This document shows, in pieces, positions 12,195-23,531 of a stretch of 64,000 nucleotides of DNA. Below the pieces are notes generated by a model. It did not search any database. It worked only from the letters and a program-made list of their open reading frames with translations, and was not told the origin of the DNA. A program made the position numbers and the translations under genes. Positions within the stretch are counted from its first letter, which is position 1. Each line of letters starts with the position of its first letter. Source of the stretch: Tolypeutes matacus. Lineage: Eukaryota > Chordata > Mammalia > Cingulata > Chlamyphoridae. The stretch covers positions 6,000,346 to 6,064,345 of the forward strand of contig JAKSZT010054569.1 of the NCBI GenBank assembly GCA_026826555.1, in the 5' to 3' direction.

Positions 12195-12884
12195 AATAAT
12201 TCATGGTTCAAAAAGCTCCCGCCTACCACAGGGGAGGTCCATGGTTCAGTTCCCGGTGCCTCCTAAAGAAGACTGGCGCTGGCACAACGAGAGGTGCAGC
12301 AAGCTGACACCACAAGAGACACAAGAAGAAAAACATGGTGAGAGACCCAACAAAGCAGGAAGCAGAGGTTCCCGGTGCCTCCTGAAGAGGACGAACAGGA
12401 CGGCGAGCTGGTGTGACAAGATAACATGACAAGATGACACAACAATATGGGAGGTGTGGGGGGTGGGGAACATGGGAATCCCTGTAATTTCTGTGTAGCA
12501 TTTAGGTAATCTAAGCACCTTTTAAAAAATATATATATATAAAGATAATATTTATATAAGCAAATGCACATATATGCATATATATTTATATATCATTTTA
12601 CAAATATTGGTCTGTATTGTGAAAATTTTGATTTTTACCCACAATAGAAAAAAAAAAAAAAGATGACACAACAAGAGACACAAAAAGGAAAACATAACGA
12701 GAGATAATAAAGCAGGGAATGGAGGTGGCTTAAGCGATTAGGCGCATCCCTCCCACATTGGAGGTCCCGGGTTTGGTCCCCGATACTTCCTAAAGAAACA
12801 AAGAAGAGGAAAAGACACAGCAAGTATAAACAATGAGGTGGTGGGGAGAGATAAATAATTTTTAAAAATAAAATCTTTTTTTTT
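12195..12884 (+). repeat. Nested SINE cluster inside the LTR
   Basis: Contains two or more tRNA-like SINE halves, with B-box-like ggttcagttcccgg, a second gaggttcccggtgcctcc and gggtttggtccccg. An L1 3' end is inserted in the middle at 12444-12658. The tail runs into ataaataatttttaaaa at the right end. Confidence 0.7.
12444..12658 (+). mobile_element. L1 3' end, 5'-truncated
   Basis: Starts in 3' UTR-like sequence (gtggggaacatgggaatccc), continues through ggtaatctaagcacc, and ends acccacaatag followed by poly(A). The TSD aagatgacacaaca lies at about 12430-12443 and 12659-12672, inside the host SINE. Confidence 0.75.
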
Positions 12885-13169
12885 AAAAAGGAGCTAAATC
12901 AGCACATTTTCCTTTTTTCCCTTGCCCTGTTCTGGCCCTGTTTTTGCCTTTTCTCTCCCTGCCTGGATCAGCATGCAAGTAAACCTGGGAACTTGTAGTC
13001 TGTAAATCAGCCCTTTTTAACCTCTTTTCAGCCCTTTTCCTCTCCCTACCTGGGACCCATAATCTGTTATTTTCTCCCATTTCTCTTCTCTCAGGCCTAA
13101 CTGAACTGGCTTGCACTTAAAATTCATTTTTTGTCACATAGCCAAGAAACTAGAGAAAATCTGGCATCA

Positions 13170-13808
13170 ATACCTAGCCTAGTGTTTTGCATGTAGTAGG
13201 GGCTCAGTAAATATTAAATTGAATTATGTCTGCATTAGAAGAAACTTGGAAGTATTTAGGTGATTCCCTGTTCCATGTACAAATGCCTTAACCAACAAAT
13301 GGCCTGTGCAGCCTCTGGGTGAACACTTCTAGTGAGCTTGCTGATGCCAAGAGGACTGATTGCAGAGCTGGGTATTTCCAAGAGAAACGTGTTCCATATA
13401 TGAGCCCGAGTCCGTTCCCCGTAACTAGGACCCTTTTTTAAAAATTCTGTCCTCTGGAGCAATACAGAATAAGCCTTTCTCCCATTTCACATAACAGCTC
13501 TTCAATTATTTGGCAATAACATTGGTGTTTCCCTCCAAGCTGCCCCAAACTAACTCTTCATAGAAGATGATTCTCAGATACCTATCACTACCACCACTCT
13601 GGAGTGTGGCACCCATAATTGAACCCTGGGCTTAATTTGGGCTCATAACTCTGTGACAATGTACAGGTCAGGCTTGCCACTAGCAGGTTGCAGAGATAAG
13701 GACCAATTGGGTCACTCTCCAAGACCTGATTGAGAGGAAACCACCTTCCACATCAACCTTGCATCGTAAACATTCTTAACTTACTTAAGCTATTCAATAA
13801 ACTATGAT
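13170..13808. other. Unassigned intergenic stretch
   Basis: No element boundary or gene recognised. A MIR-like relic may cover its first 50 bases (agtaggggctcagtaaata). Confidence 0.4.
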
Positions 13809-13824
13809 AAAAACTACATCTTAC

Positions 13825-14438
13825 CGTGTAATATTTTGGGTATCTAAGCACCTCTTAAAATATATTTATATATATACATAAATAACATTTTTGTAAGCAA
13901 ATGCACATATATGCATATATATTTCGATATCATTTTGCAAATGTTGGTATGTATTGTGAAAATTTTGATTTTTACCCACAATAAAAAAATAAAAATTAAA
14001 AAGAAAAAAAAATGATAGATGAACAAAAAAAGTTGTTCAAGAAAAAAAAAAAGAAGAAATGTAGTAACCAATAGAGTCATGTTGGGTGTGGCAGACACTG
14101 TTAATTGCCCACAGATTTTCTTTCTATCATACTCTATTTTATTCTGGTGTCAGGTGATCATGCATTTGAAGTAAAGTTGAGACCAAATATAAAACTGTAA
14201 ATGTAGGGAAGCGGCTGTGGCTCAATCAGTAGGGCTCCCGTTTACCATATGGGAGGCCCCGGGTTCGGTTCCCGGGGCCTCCTGGTGAAGGCAAGCCCGC
14301 CCGCACGGCGTGGTTAGCTGACCCAGCGAGCACAAGCAGCAAGGGGGGGGATAAATGAATGAATAAATAAAATCTTTAAAAAAAAAAAAAACTGTAAATG
14401 TGGATTAAACATGGGTTGGACAAAAAAAAAAAACAAAA
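13825..14438 (+). mobile_element. L1 3' end with probable 3' transduction
   Basis: An L1 3' terminus (tatctaagcacctcttaaaa ... acccacaataaaaaaa) ends near 13995. Further A-rich sequence and about 160 bp of non-L1 sequence (about 14055-14204) follow, then a later DAS SINE and a second poly(A) at about 14421-14442. The TSD aaaaactacatcttac (13809-13824 and 14439-14454) encloses everything. That layout is expected of a transcript that read through the L1 polyadenylation site. Confidence 0.6.
14205..14387 (+). repeat. DAS-type SINE (long monomer)
   Basis: Full-length copy with agcggctgtggctcaatcag head, B-box-like ggttcggttccc, GC-rich body and ataaataaaatc tail. The TSD aaaactgtaaatgt lies at 14191-14204 and 14388-14401. 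It sits inside the transduced segment, so it is younger. Confidence 0.92.
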
Positions 14439-14454
14439 AAAAACTACATCTTAC

Positions 14455-14880
14455 ATATACAAATTTAAAATAGACAAAAAGAAAGGAACAGGCAATTCAC
14501 GGAAGTATATGAAATAGTACATGGAGAAAGGCTCAAATTCACTAGCAGTCAGAGAAATACGAATTAAAACAGTAAGATAGCATTTCCACCCATCAGAATG
14601 GCAAAAATTAGAAAGATGGATAATAGCAAGTGTTGGTGAGGATGTAGAAAGAGAAAAGCTCTTCTGCAAAGTTGGTAGGAGTGTGATCTGGTCCAAGCAC
14701 TCCAAGAAGTCATCAGGCAATATTTAATGAAATGATGAGCATACCTGTGACCCAACAATACCATCCTAGGGTGCATCTCAAAGAAATTCTCACATAGGTT
14801 CGTCATGGCTTTGTTGAAGTGTCCATTGCTAGGACAATGAGTAAGTAAAATGTGGCGGATGCATGCAGAGTGAGTCCAGA
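14455..14880 (+). mobile_element. L1 ORF2 C-terminal / 3' region relic
   Basis: Plus-strand sequence resembling the L1 segment encoding the ORF2 C terminus: agaaatacgaattaaaaca, atggcaaaaattagaaagat, ggataatagcaagtgttggt. Frames are broken. Confidence 0.7.
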
Positions 14881-15650
14881 TCACAGAGGATGGGCCTGGG
14901 TTTGAAAATGGGCTTAAATGTCAACACAGCCCCAGGTCAAGGTTATAACCACTTCAAGTTACTAATAAACTAGCAAATAAGGAAAACAAAAAACACTACT
15001 TATCTATTGCCTCACAGAGACATCCCCAAATTCTGTTCTGTGCAGCCCATTCAAAGAGAGAAAACCAATCTAATTAGTTTAGAATTGGGACTAAGTTTTT
15101 CTAGGATTAGGTTTGGGAAAAGGTCAGGTTAGCATTCAAGTGTCTGCTTTCCACCATGTAAGAAAATTCCATGCACCATTAGGCCTATAGCAGGCCTGCC
15201 GTGGCCTATAGTATTCCTACAGAACACTGCTATAGAATACCGTGTACCAATTAGAAGCTACCAACTCACCGCACATTCAGTAGCAGGGAAAGCTCTTGAA
15301 AACAAAGTGAGAGACACAAAGGAAAACAGAAAATGATCTATAATACAGTGCCACTTGTAAATAAAAAGCACACAAAATCATACTTTACATTTTTATGATA
15401 TTTCACATATATTTAATAACGTATATCAAATGTATCAAAGCAGAAATCTGTAGAGAAGGTGGGCAATGAGAAGAGAAGAGGGGGATGTGGCAGTTTGATA
15501 TTATTTATGAATTCCAAAGAGATAGAGATTATGTTTGTAAACTGGTCTATTCCTCTGGGTTTGATACCCCTTTGGCTGACTAATACAGAATTTGGTACCG
15601 AGAAGTGGAGTGGTGCTTTTGCAATTACCAAAATACTGGAATGGTTTTAT

Positions 15651-15750
15651 TTTTATTTTTTTAAATTTTACTGAGAGGTCCCGGGAATCGAATCCAGGTC
15701 CCTCCATATGGCAGACGGACGCCCAACCATTTGAACCACATCCGCCCCCC
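15651..15750 (-). repeat. Short SINE monomer inside the MaLR-like element
   Basis: Minus-strand ggcggatgtggttcaaatgg with B-box-like gattcgattcccgg. The TSD tggaatggttttat lies at 15637-15650 and 15751-15764. Confidence 0.88.
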
Positions 15751-16489
15751 TGGAATGGTTTTATAAATGGGTAAGGGGTATTTTTTGGAGGAATTGTGAG
15801 ATGCTTGCTAGAAAGGGCTTTGAGGAGACTGTTGATAGGAATATGGATGCTAAAGAGACTTTTGATGAGGGCTTAGAAGTAAACAATGAAATTATTATTG
15901 GAAATTGGAGGAAAGGTGATCCGTATTTTAAAGTCACAGAGAACTTAGCAAGATTAACTCCAATGTTTTATGGAAGACAGAATTTGAAAATGCAAGGCTG
16001 GGCATTTAGCTGAAGAGCTTTCCAAAGTAAACTTGGAGAATGCAGCTTGGCTTCTCCTTGCAGCTTATAGCAAAATGCTACATGAAAGAGATAAGCCAAG
16101 AACTGAATTGTTGGGCACAAAGGAAACAGAAACTGATTCCAGAAATTCCAAGCCTCTGGAAATCAAGCCCCCAGATAACAGTGCCCCATTTGAGGAATTG
16201 ACTAAACATGGAACTTGTAAATCAGGATTGGAAATGCAGTTATCCAGGAAAGACTTGTGGAAAGTCTTACTGTCTGATGGCTTGGACCCCTGCTTCCTGC
16301 ATGCTAAACCAACAAGCTTTTTGCAGAAGCTGTGTGAACAAAACCACTGTCAGCCTGGACTAAAAGGGACATGGAGGGAGGATATGGAAGGGAAAATGGT
16401 TTTAAGAAGAAAACCATGGAAGATGAGATCTGGAATTAAGACATCTCCTCAGGCCAAGAGAAGGACCCCACCCATGTTTACAGAGAGGG

Positions 16490-16800
16490 TGAGTTTGCCT
16501 GGCATTTGAAGAAGGTAGAGCACATTCCCCAAGGGTTGGGGAGAGTAAGGTCAACACCCCATAGGTCTGAGAGGGGTGGGCCTGTCTTCCCATGGATTAG
16601 GGAGGGCCAGGTCACCAACTCCTTGCTCTGAGAGGGTTGGGCCTGTAGGCCTGAGATTAGGGAGAATGTTGCCTCCCCCTCACTGTGCTAAGGGGGTTGA
16701 GACCCTACCCCAGAGATTGGGGAAAGTGTGATCATCACCCCAATGTTCTTGGAGGGAGAGGTCTGGAGCTCGGGCACCACCCAGATGCTTGATGAGGGTG
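16490..16800 (+). repeat. Degenerate minisatellite in the MaLR-like interior
   Basis: About five irregular units built from the recurring pieces gagagggt(t)gggcctg, gattgggga or gattaggga, and a tcacc-containing piece (as in gtcaccaac). Unit spacing is roughly 55-65 bp. The units have diverged and open frames do not persist. Confidence 0.5.
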
Positions 16801-17062
16801 GAGCCAAGAAAATGGCCATTGGGCAAGCCTGTGGAAAGGGTGAGGCCTTTGTCTGTCCCTTTATATATTGGAAGCAGATAAATTGTTTTGTAAGTTTCAG
16901 AGGTCTACAGCCAGGCAGGACTTTGCCCCAAGACAAACTGTATTTCTATAAACTGATTGTGATGTGATATTTTACTTAGCATTGCTACTGAAATAAGGTT
17001 TTTTGAATATTGTAATGCCTTTTTGGAATCAGAGGGTGGAGTGTGTAGTTCGATATTATTTC

Positions 17063-17258
17063 TTTTTCTTTTTCTTTTTTTTTTTTAAAGATTTTATTTA
17101 TTCATTCATTTATCCCCCCCTTGCTGCTTGTGCTCGCTGGGTCAGCTAACCACGCCGTGCGGGCGGGCTTGCCTTCACCAGGAGGCTCCGGGAACCGAAC
17201 CCAGGGCCTCCCATATGGGAAACGGGAGCCCTACTGATTGAGCCACAGCCGCTTCCCT
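17063..17258 (-). repeat. DAS-type SINE splitting the right LTR
   Basis: Minus-orientation copy with T-rich left end and gaagcggctgtggctcaatc head at the right. The TSD cgatattatttc lies at 17051-17062 and 17259-17270. Confidence 0.92.
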
Positions 17259-17907
17259 CGATATTATTTCTGAATACCAAAAAGAGATATAGATTATGTT
17301 TGTAAACTGGTCTGTTCCTCTGGGTGTGATACCCCTTTGGCTGACTAATACAGGGGGAAATGGAAAATGAAATAAAAAAGAGAGGGACCTTGCACAGACT
17401 AGAAATATCAGTGGTCAGCATGCTAGGAAGTAAAGAAAATTACTGACTCAATGTTCTGCAGCCCAGATCTAAATTTTTAAACAAAACAGAAGTGAGGAGA
17501 GGTTTAAATTGTGCATAGAGGTGGAGGAATTTGATAGAGATGCTCTTTATAGATATCAGAAAAATAACAAAGTGAGGGGAAAAAAAGTGTTTGGTTTGGT
17601 TTGATATAAAGAATACAGATCCTGCTGTTTGCTATTTACAAATAATTACCACAGAGCACCACAACAGTTAGCAAATTTTAAAACGCGTGGTGGATTTATT
17701 TGATCACGTTCATTTATTCATGGAAGTTCAGACTTCATGTAGCTGTGTGGCCCTGAAGCTTGGTGCTGCACCCTCAGCTGTCAGCTCTTGTCCTGCCCCG
17801 CCTGGTTCCAGCTTTTTGGAATAAGCACCCAGTCATTTGCATGCTGCCCCACCTCTTTCCTGGTGTCAGAGAGAAGGTAGAAGCTCAGTGTTATCAAAAG
17901 CCTTCCT

Positions 17908-18106
17908 GGGAAGCGGCTGTGGCTCAATCAGTGGGGCTCCCGTTTGCCATGTGGGAGGCCCCGGGTTCGGTTCCCGGGGCCTCCTGGTGAAGGCAGGCCC
18001 GCCCGCACGGCGTGGTTAGCTGACCCAGCGAGCACAAGCAGCAAGGGGGGGGATAAATGAATAAATAAATAAAATCTTTAAAAAAATAAAATAATAATAA
18101 TAATAA
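17908..18106 (+). repeat. DAS-type SINE (long monomer)
   Basis: Full-length, with agcggctgtggctcaatcag head and an (AATA)n tail. The TSD aaaagccttcct(g) flanks it near 17896-17908 and 18107-18119. Confidence 0.92.
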
Positions 18107-18599
18107 AAAAGCCTTCCTGCTGCGTAACAATTAAGTTAGACACTGCTGGGCAGTCATCCCCACTGTCCAAAACACCCTCAACCGGAAGCAAGGTCCTTGC
18201 CCACGTGGTGACCCCAGGGTTCTACTCATTACCTTCTGCCCTGACTCAGGGCTACTAGTGTCCCCAAGGCAAACCTGCCCTGGCTCCCTGACAGCCAGTG
18301 GGGCTCCTGGTATCTCTGCCTTGTTCCTACCAGTGCCGACCCCCCACCTCACGTTCACACCCACTTTCCTGTGTAGTGGGTGTTTGCCAGGTCTTTGGCT
18401 GCCCAGCATCGAACCCCCTTCCTTTGGCAATAGCTCCACTATGAGTTTTAGAATGCAGAGCCCTCCTCCCACTCTATTCCCTTCCCCAGCACGGCTCCCC
18501 ACCCCACCCCACCCCACCCCCAAATACACATTCAGGTTCTGGGGACATGGAGCTGGGCCTGACCAATCAGAAGCACCAGCCCCAAACCTGGATTCAGGA

Positions 18600-18945
18600 G
18601 CTAATGACACCAAGAAGCAGGCACAAGTGAAGGATGCGTTGGGAGGACAGTGACCATGTAGCAGCAGCAGCCCTTGGTTTCTGGGGCACCTGTGGACACC
18701 AGAATGAAATGGTACCCCGAGTCCAGGGCTGGTCAGCGTGATGCTGTTGCAGAATCTCTCTGGTGTTCGGCAAGGGCAGTGGTGGCCTCAAGCTGCATTT
18801 GTGACCTGTTTCTGCCCCCAATTCCTGAGCCTGGTTCTCCAGACTTCCCAGTAATTCTGAGAGCTTTCCAAAAGCCTTTCAATAAATTTATTTTCTGCTT
18901 CTATCTGCTAAAGTCAGTTGCTGTTGCAACCAAGAACCTGACTGA
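18600..18945 (+). mobile_element. LTR relic, MaLR/MLT-like
   Basis: The 3' part carries caataaatttattttctgc followed by ttgctgttgcaaccaagaac and ctgactgaca, the layout of the polyadenylation region and 3' end of MLT-type LTRs. The left boundary was not found. Confidence 0.4.
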
Positions 18946-18947
18946 CA

Positions 18948-19038
18948 CTTTTATTTTCTTGGAGGTAGGGGATTGAACTCGGGATCTAATTCTCATGAAG
19001 AAGGCACTCAACCATTGAGCTACACCCACTCTGCATCG
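18948..19038 (-). repeat. SINE monomer, diverged
   Basis: Minus-strand tRNA-like monomer (gtgtagctcaatggttgag) with a degraded B box. It directly abuts the LTR relic. Confidence 0.6.
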
Positions 19039-19468
19039 ACACAGTTCTTGCTGCTAGAACTCCTAGGATGACTCCAATTTTGCCTGACATTCCCACTATG
19101 TCCACTTTCCCTGTGCCATCTTCTGCTGACCTTGCCACTTGGACCTGCTGCACCTCTGCTCAAACTTGGCCCCTGCCTGCCAGGCTTTGACCATTCTTTC
19201 CTGTGTCCCCACTACCTCTGTCCATCCCCCTATCCTGGGCTCAGGACCCCTTGGCTCCCAGCATGTCCTGAGGCCTGCACAGCTGGTGATCATTCCCCAT
19301 GCTGCCACAATGTCAGCCGTGGGCTTAGTCTTGGCAGAGCAGAGACCCCTCAGCCAGTGGAATCTCACCAGGAGGAAAGAAGGGTTCAGCCAGAGAGATG
19401 GGAGTGTAGGAGAGATGGACTTTTCCTTTTTTGAATATTTCATCTAATAATATGAGCTATCATTTATT

Positions 19469-19578
19469 TATTTATTTATTTTTTTTTTTTTTTTTTTACC
19501 GGGAGGTCCCGGGGATCGAACCCGGGTCCCTCCATATGGGAGACGGACGCCCAACCAGTTGAGCCACATCCGCCCCCA
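19469..19578 (-). repeat. Short SINE monomer
   Basis: Minus-strand gcggatgtggctcaactgg ... B-box-like gggttcgatccccgg. The 17-bp TSD atgagctatcatttatt lies at 19452-19468 and 19579-19595. Confidence 0.92.
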
Positions 19579-19699
19579 ATGAGCTATCATTTATTGAGCT
19601 CCTACATTATGCTGGTGCTTTATACGCATGACCTCACAATTACGCTTTGAGGAAGAGAGTATTATAATTCCCGTTTTCAGTTGAGGACTTAAAGGGCTT

Positions 19700-19885
19700 A
19701 AAAAAGAGGGATAGAACGAGATAGTGCCTGGGATCTCCTTCAAAATAATTGGGATGAGAGGGGTGTAGATGAAGCAAGACTGGCCATGGGTTAATTGTCC
19801 AAATAGGATAATGAGTATATGAAGGTTCATTATATTATGTCCAATTTGTATATATTTGAAATTTTCTGTAACTAAACTTTTTTAG
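19700..19885 (+). mobile_element. Old L1 3' end inside a MIR-like relic
   Basis: Ends with atgaaggttcattatatt and atatttgaaattttctgtaa, the usual 3' terminus of older L1s. MIR-like sequence lies on both sides (about 19590-19700 and 19886-19975), suggesting insertion into a MIR. Confidence 0.5.
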
Positions 19886-20023
19886 CTCAGAAACTTGATC
19901 AAAGTCATAAATAGTAAGTGATAAAGTTAGGTTTTCTTCCCAGGCTCTCCTAACTCCAGAACCTGCTCTCTTTTAACCTCTACTATGGATTCCTAGCAAA
20001 GTGCCTAAAAAGACCTAAGAAGA

Positions 20024-20112
20024 GGGGAGTAGATGTAGCTCAGTGGTTGAGTGCCTGCTTCCCACGTGTGAGGTACTGGGTTCAATCTCCCGTACCTCCT
20101 AAAGAAAAAAAA
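20024..20112 (+). repeat. Single SINE monomer
   Basis: Reads gagtagatgtagctcagtgg, B-box-like gggttcaatctcc and an A-rich tail, with an imperfect duplication of agacctaagaagag around it. Confidence 0.7.
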
Positions 20113-21325
20113 GATCTGAGAAGAAAAGGATAGTGATTTTTGGAGGGCTCCAAGAGGATTCAGAGGCCTCTTTCTGCTCCTGTTTTCCAGGTACATCATA
20201 GGAAGTATCCAGATATGAACAGCTCTCACCAAGGGCTCTTTATAAAGAAAATGCCCTGGTTTTCTTTGCCGCCTTCTGAGTAGGTGCAGAAGCAGCCCAG
20301 CAGAGTCTTTGGCAGCCATAGTTTTCTAAAAACTCCCAAGCAACAGCTGTTCTTGTGTCACCTGACTCCCCAGGCCCTGAGTCAGCACCACTCCCCTCCC
20401 AGCCTCCCCTGCTGGACCAGATCTGACTCGCCCTTCCCTGGCTGGCTGGAACTGGTTGAGCCAGCCCAGCCCTGCCCTGTCCCAGCAGCTCCTCACAGGG
20501 CAGCTTCTTGCCCACTTACTGTCACCTGGGGTGCCCTCGTCATCCAGGATGGCAACCTCGTGCCTGTAGCTGGAGCCCCGAAGGGAACTAGAAGCCCACC
20601 TGCGAGCCCTCGGAGGCATGGACAGGGCTCTGGAGTCTGTCCCTGCCACCAGCATCTCCTACCACCTGCCAAGGGAAGTCTTCCTTCTCTGGGTGACTCG
20701 GATGTGCTGCAGGAGAAAATAGAAAGACACTTCCTCTCCTGTAGGGAAGGAGTCCACCCAGAGGCTCAAGCCCAGAAGAAATCGCCAAATTGTAGGACTG
20801 TGTTTCTGTGGAAAAACTCTCATGGGTTCTCTCATCACACCTTTTTTTTTTTTTTGGTCTAGACATGAAGCTACAGTAAGTGCTGACGTGGCATATTCCC
20901 CAGGCGTCGGTGCACACCCAGCCTGGCATTGCAGTTGGAGGAGACAGACCCTGGCGTCAGCCCAGATCCCAGCCCCCTCCAGGCCAGGCTGGTGTGAATC
21001 TCTGGCTCTGCCACTTAGCTCATGACCATGAGCTTCAGTTTTGGTCACCTGTGGTGTAAGAAAATACCTGTAAAGGAATAAAATAGTTACCTGGCAGGGT
21101 TGTTTTGAGGGTCAGACTTAGTAGGTGCTTGATAAACACCAGTTTCCTTCGCCTTGCCTTAGTATCGCCTCCTGCCCAGATGGAACTGATACCAAGCTGT
21201 TGACCCTGGGCGTTTTAACTAACCTTCCCATTGATTCCCACGTGGACCAGTTTTTTTCTGATCATCTCTGCCAGCCCCAAAACACATCACCCCTCTCTCC
21301 TGGCTCCATGAAACTACACACTCTT

Positions 21326-21502
21326 TTTTTTTTTTTTTTAAAGATTTTTTAATTTATTTATTCATTTATCCCCCCCTCGCCGGGTCAGCCAACCACGCCG
21401 TGCGGGTGAGCCTGCCCCCACCAGGAGGTCCCGGGAACCGAACCCGGGGCCTCCCATATGGTAAACGGGAGCCCCACTGATTGAGCCACAGCCGCTTCCC
21501 TT
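21326..21502 (-). repeat. DAS-type SINE (long monomer, small deletion)
   Basis: Minus-orientation copy lacking the usual ttgctgcttgtgct segment of the body. The TSD cacactctt lies at 21317-21325 and 21503-21511. Confidence 0.9.
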
Positions 21503-22379
21503 CACACTCTTGATCTGAGCCTGAGCGCTTGGCTCTCCACACACCGTAAGACCTAATTATTTCAGGGTACTCTCATAAACTGCCCTATCTGTCCCTGACC
21601 TTCCCCTGCTCCTAACATGATCTCTTTCCTATCTTCTTGAGCCTCAAAACTCCTGAATGCATGTGCCTAGGGCCACTTCTCCCAAGGCCCTCTTCCGTGT
21701 GTACCCACTGTCTAAGGACTCACTGCCTTGAGTGTCCCCACCCAAATGTTCAGCTGGCTCGCCCTGCCATCTCCCCTCCCTGCTCTCTGGTCAGGGAAGG
21801 GGTGTCACAGCTCTCTTACTGGGCTTAGGGCTCTCTCCAAGTGCCGTGGTTTTGCAGGGTCCCTCTTAAAGTATGGGCGCCACAATCGGACACATTTGAA
21901 GCAGAATATGGTGGTAAGGACGACGACATCTCCTGATGTGACCGTGTGCTGCGAGCATGTCATGTAACCTCAGTGTCCATTAGGACTTTGGCAACTGCGC
22001 CACAGTATTGGCCCTTTTGGGTTTGAAAATCCTGGGCCTTTTTGACAAACTGCAGGTGTCTTCCACATTTTGTACTATGATAGCTGATTTTATAAAATCC
22101 AAGTTTAGTATTACATCTATTTATCTCTACTGAATATTATTTTGTTATTAAGATTATTTTGGTACTTCAACAAATAAATTGCAAGGTGAAAAGAGGCAGA
22201 AGGACAACTCGTAAACTAAAAGAAAGTTAAATGGACTTAACTAATTGCATGCAGTGTGTGGGCCTTGCTTGGATCCTGATTTAAACAAACTGTGAAAAAA
22301 ATTTTTGTATATTTAGGAAACAATCGGGACAACTGGAAATTTGAAAAATAGGTATTTCATGATGTTAAAGAATTATTGG

Positions 22380-22835
22380 GAAGCAAATTCATAGAGTCAG
22401 AAACTAGAATATAAGTTCCCAGGGGTGGGGGTGGGGTAGGGAATGGGGAGTTAATGCTGAATGTGTATAGAGTTTCTGTTTGGGTTGGTGGAAAAGTTTT
22501 GGTAATGGGTCGTGATGATGGTAGCACAACCTTGCGGACATAATTAACACCGCTGAATTATATATTTCAATGAGGTTAAAAGGGGACATTTTAGGTTGTA
22601 TATATGTTACTGGGATAAAAAGTTTTTTCAAAAATATAGGACCGTACAACATAAATGTGAACCCTGCTATAAACAATGGACTGCAGTTAGTACAATTATA
22701 AAAATGTTTTTTCATGACTTGTAACAAATATACCACGTTAATGCAAGGTGTTGTAACAGGGTGGTAGACGGGAACTCTCTATTTGATGCATGGTTTTGCT
22801 GTAAACCCACAACTTCACTAATAAAAAAAAAAACC
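22380..22835 (+). mobile_element. L1 3' UTR, xenarthran-type lineage
   Basis: Reads caatggactgcagttagtac, aatgcaaggtgttgtaacag and gtaaacccacaacttcacta before a poly(A). No ORF2 remains. The lineage differs from the 3' ends at 2534, 12444 and 13825. Confidence 0.65.
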
Positions 22836-23130
22836 TAAAGAATTACTGGAGTTCCTTTTTAGGTGTGATCTAAAAAGCATGATTTCTGTACCTGTATCTA
22901 AGTAGTTAGTAAACAGGTTGACTGGGTCAGGATTATCAGTCTCTGCAGCCCCACCAAGTCCAAGGTTGACTCATTAGTGAGTCCTCTTTGGGTAAACTGT
23001 GACTCCACCTAACTCAATTATTCAGTCTTTGTTTTCCAAGATATCATGAAAGTCTTGTCAAGTGTCTTGCTAAAATCAAAATGCAAAATCCCAAGCATTT
23101 TCCTGATCTGCCATTTGGGCAATTTATTTT

Positions 23131-23325
23131 ATTTATTTATTTTTTTTTTTTTTTAAAGATTTTATTTATTTATTCATTTATCCCCCCCTTGCTGCCTGTG
23201 CTCGCTGGGTCAGCCAACCACGCCGCGCGGGCGGGCTCGCCCTCACCAGGAGGACCCGGGAACCGAACCCGGGGCCTCCCATATGGTAAACGGGAGCCCT
23301 ACTGATTGAGCCACAGCCGCTTCCC
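23131..23325 (-). repeat. DAS-type SINE (long monomer)
   Basis: Minus-orientation full-length copy. The TSD tgggcaatttatttt lies at 23116-23130 and 23326-23340. Confidence 0.93.
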
Positions 23326-23531
23326 TGGGCAATTTATTTTTATTTATTATTATTATTTAATGAAAAATTTTGATCCATTTGTCCTAAGTGAATTAATCTT
23401 GGTTCCAAGTGATCCCCTTTCTTCTCCAAAACACGCAAAGATCACTTGTTTTCATCATCTAATTGTGGAATTTCTAGCATTAACACTAACTCACTATAAG
23501 TTTGTCCCCTACCATAGTGCCTGGCCGTTGA

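Larger units (their letters stand above)
11912..13169 (+). mobile_element. Solo LTR of a class I-like endogenous retrovirus, interrupted by SINE and L1 insertions
   Basis: Begins TGAGGCAGGC and ends ...CATCA, flanked by the 4-bp duplication atac (11908-11911 and 13170-13173). It is homologous in order along its length to 35487-36086 on the opposite strand. Shared blocks include the caagatggctgc region, accaatcaaaacagcaagca, gcagaataatt, and ctgttattttctcccatttc near the 3' end. About 690 bp of nested insertions (about 12195-12884) interrupt it, leaving roughly 570 bp of LTR. No retroviral coding sequence accompanies it. Class I is inferred from the 4-bp TSD. Confidence 0.8.
15486..17352 (+). 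mobile_element. MaLR-like LTR retrotransposon with both LTRs
   Basis: The left LTR is only about 102 bp, TGTGGCAGTT...CTAATACA (15486-15587). The right LTR starts at 17042 and ends ...GACTAATACA at 17352, split by a SINE. Both share gagattatgtttgtaaactg and tgatacccctttggctgac. A 5-6 bp duplication in a G run (ggggga) flanks the element. The interior begins aatttggtaccgagaagtgg, resembling the leader after the LTR in mammalian MaLR elements. It carries only non-coding or decayed sequence: frames of 70 and 158 codons have no recognised retroviral domain. The ERVL-MaLR assignment is by recall. Confidence 0.72.

Noticed and set aside
14205..14300. tRNA genes
   Set aside because: A- and B-box-like sequences are widespread here but belong to SINEs with A tails and TSDs; none folds as a complete, intact tRNA by eye.
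16033..16509. 158-codon frame as a possible gag gene
   Set aside because: It lies in the interior of the MaLR-like element but shows no capsid or zinc-knuckle motif; treated as decayed or non-coding.
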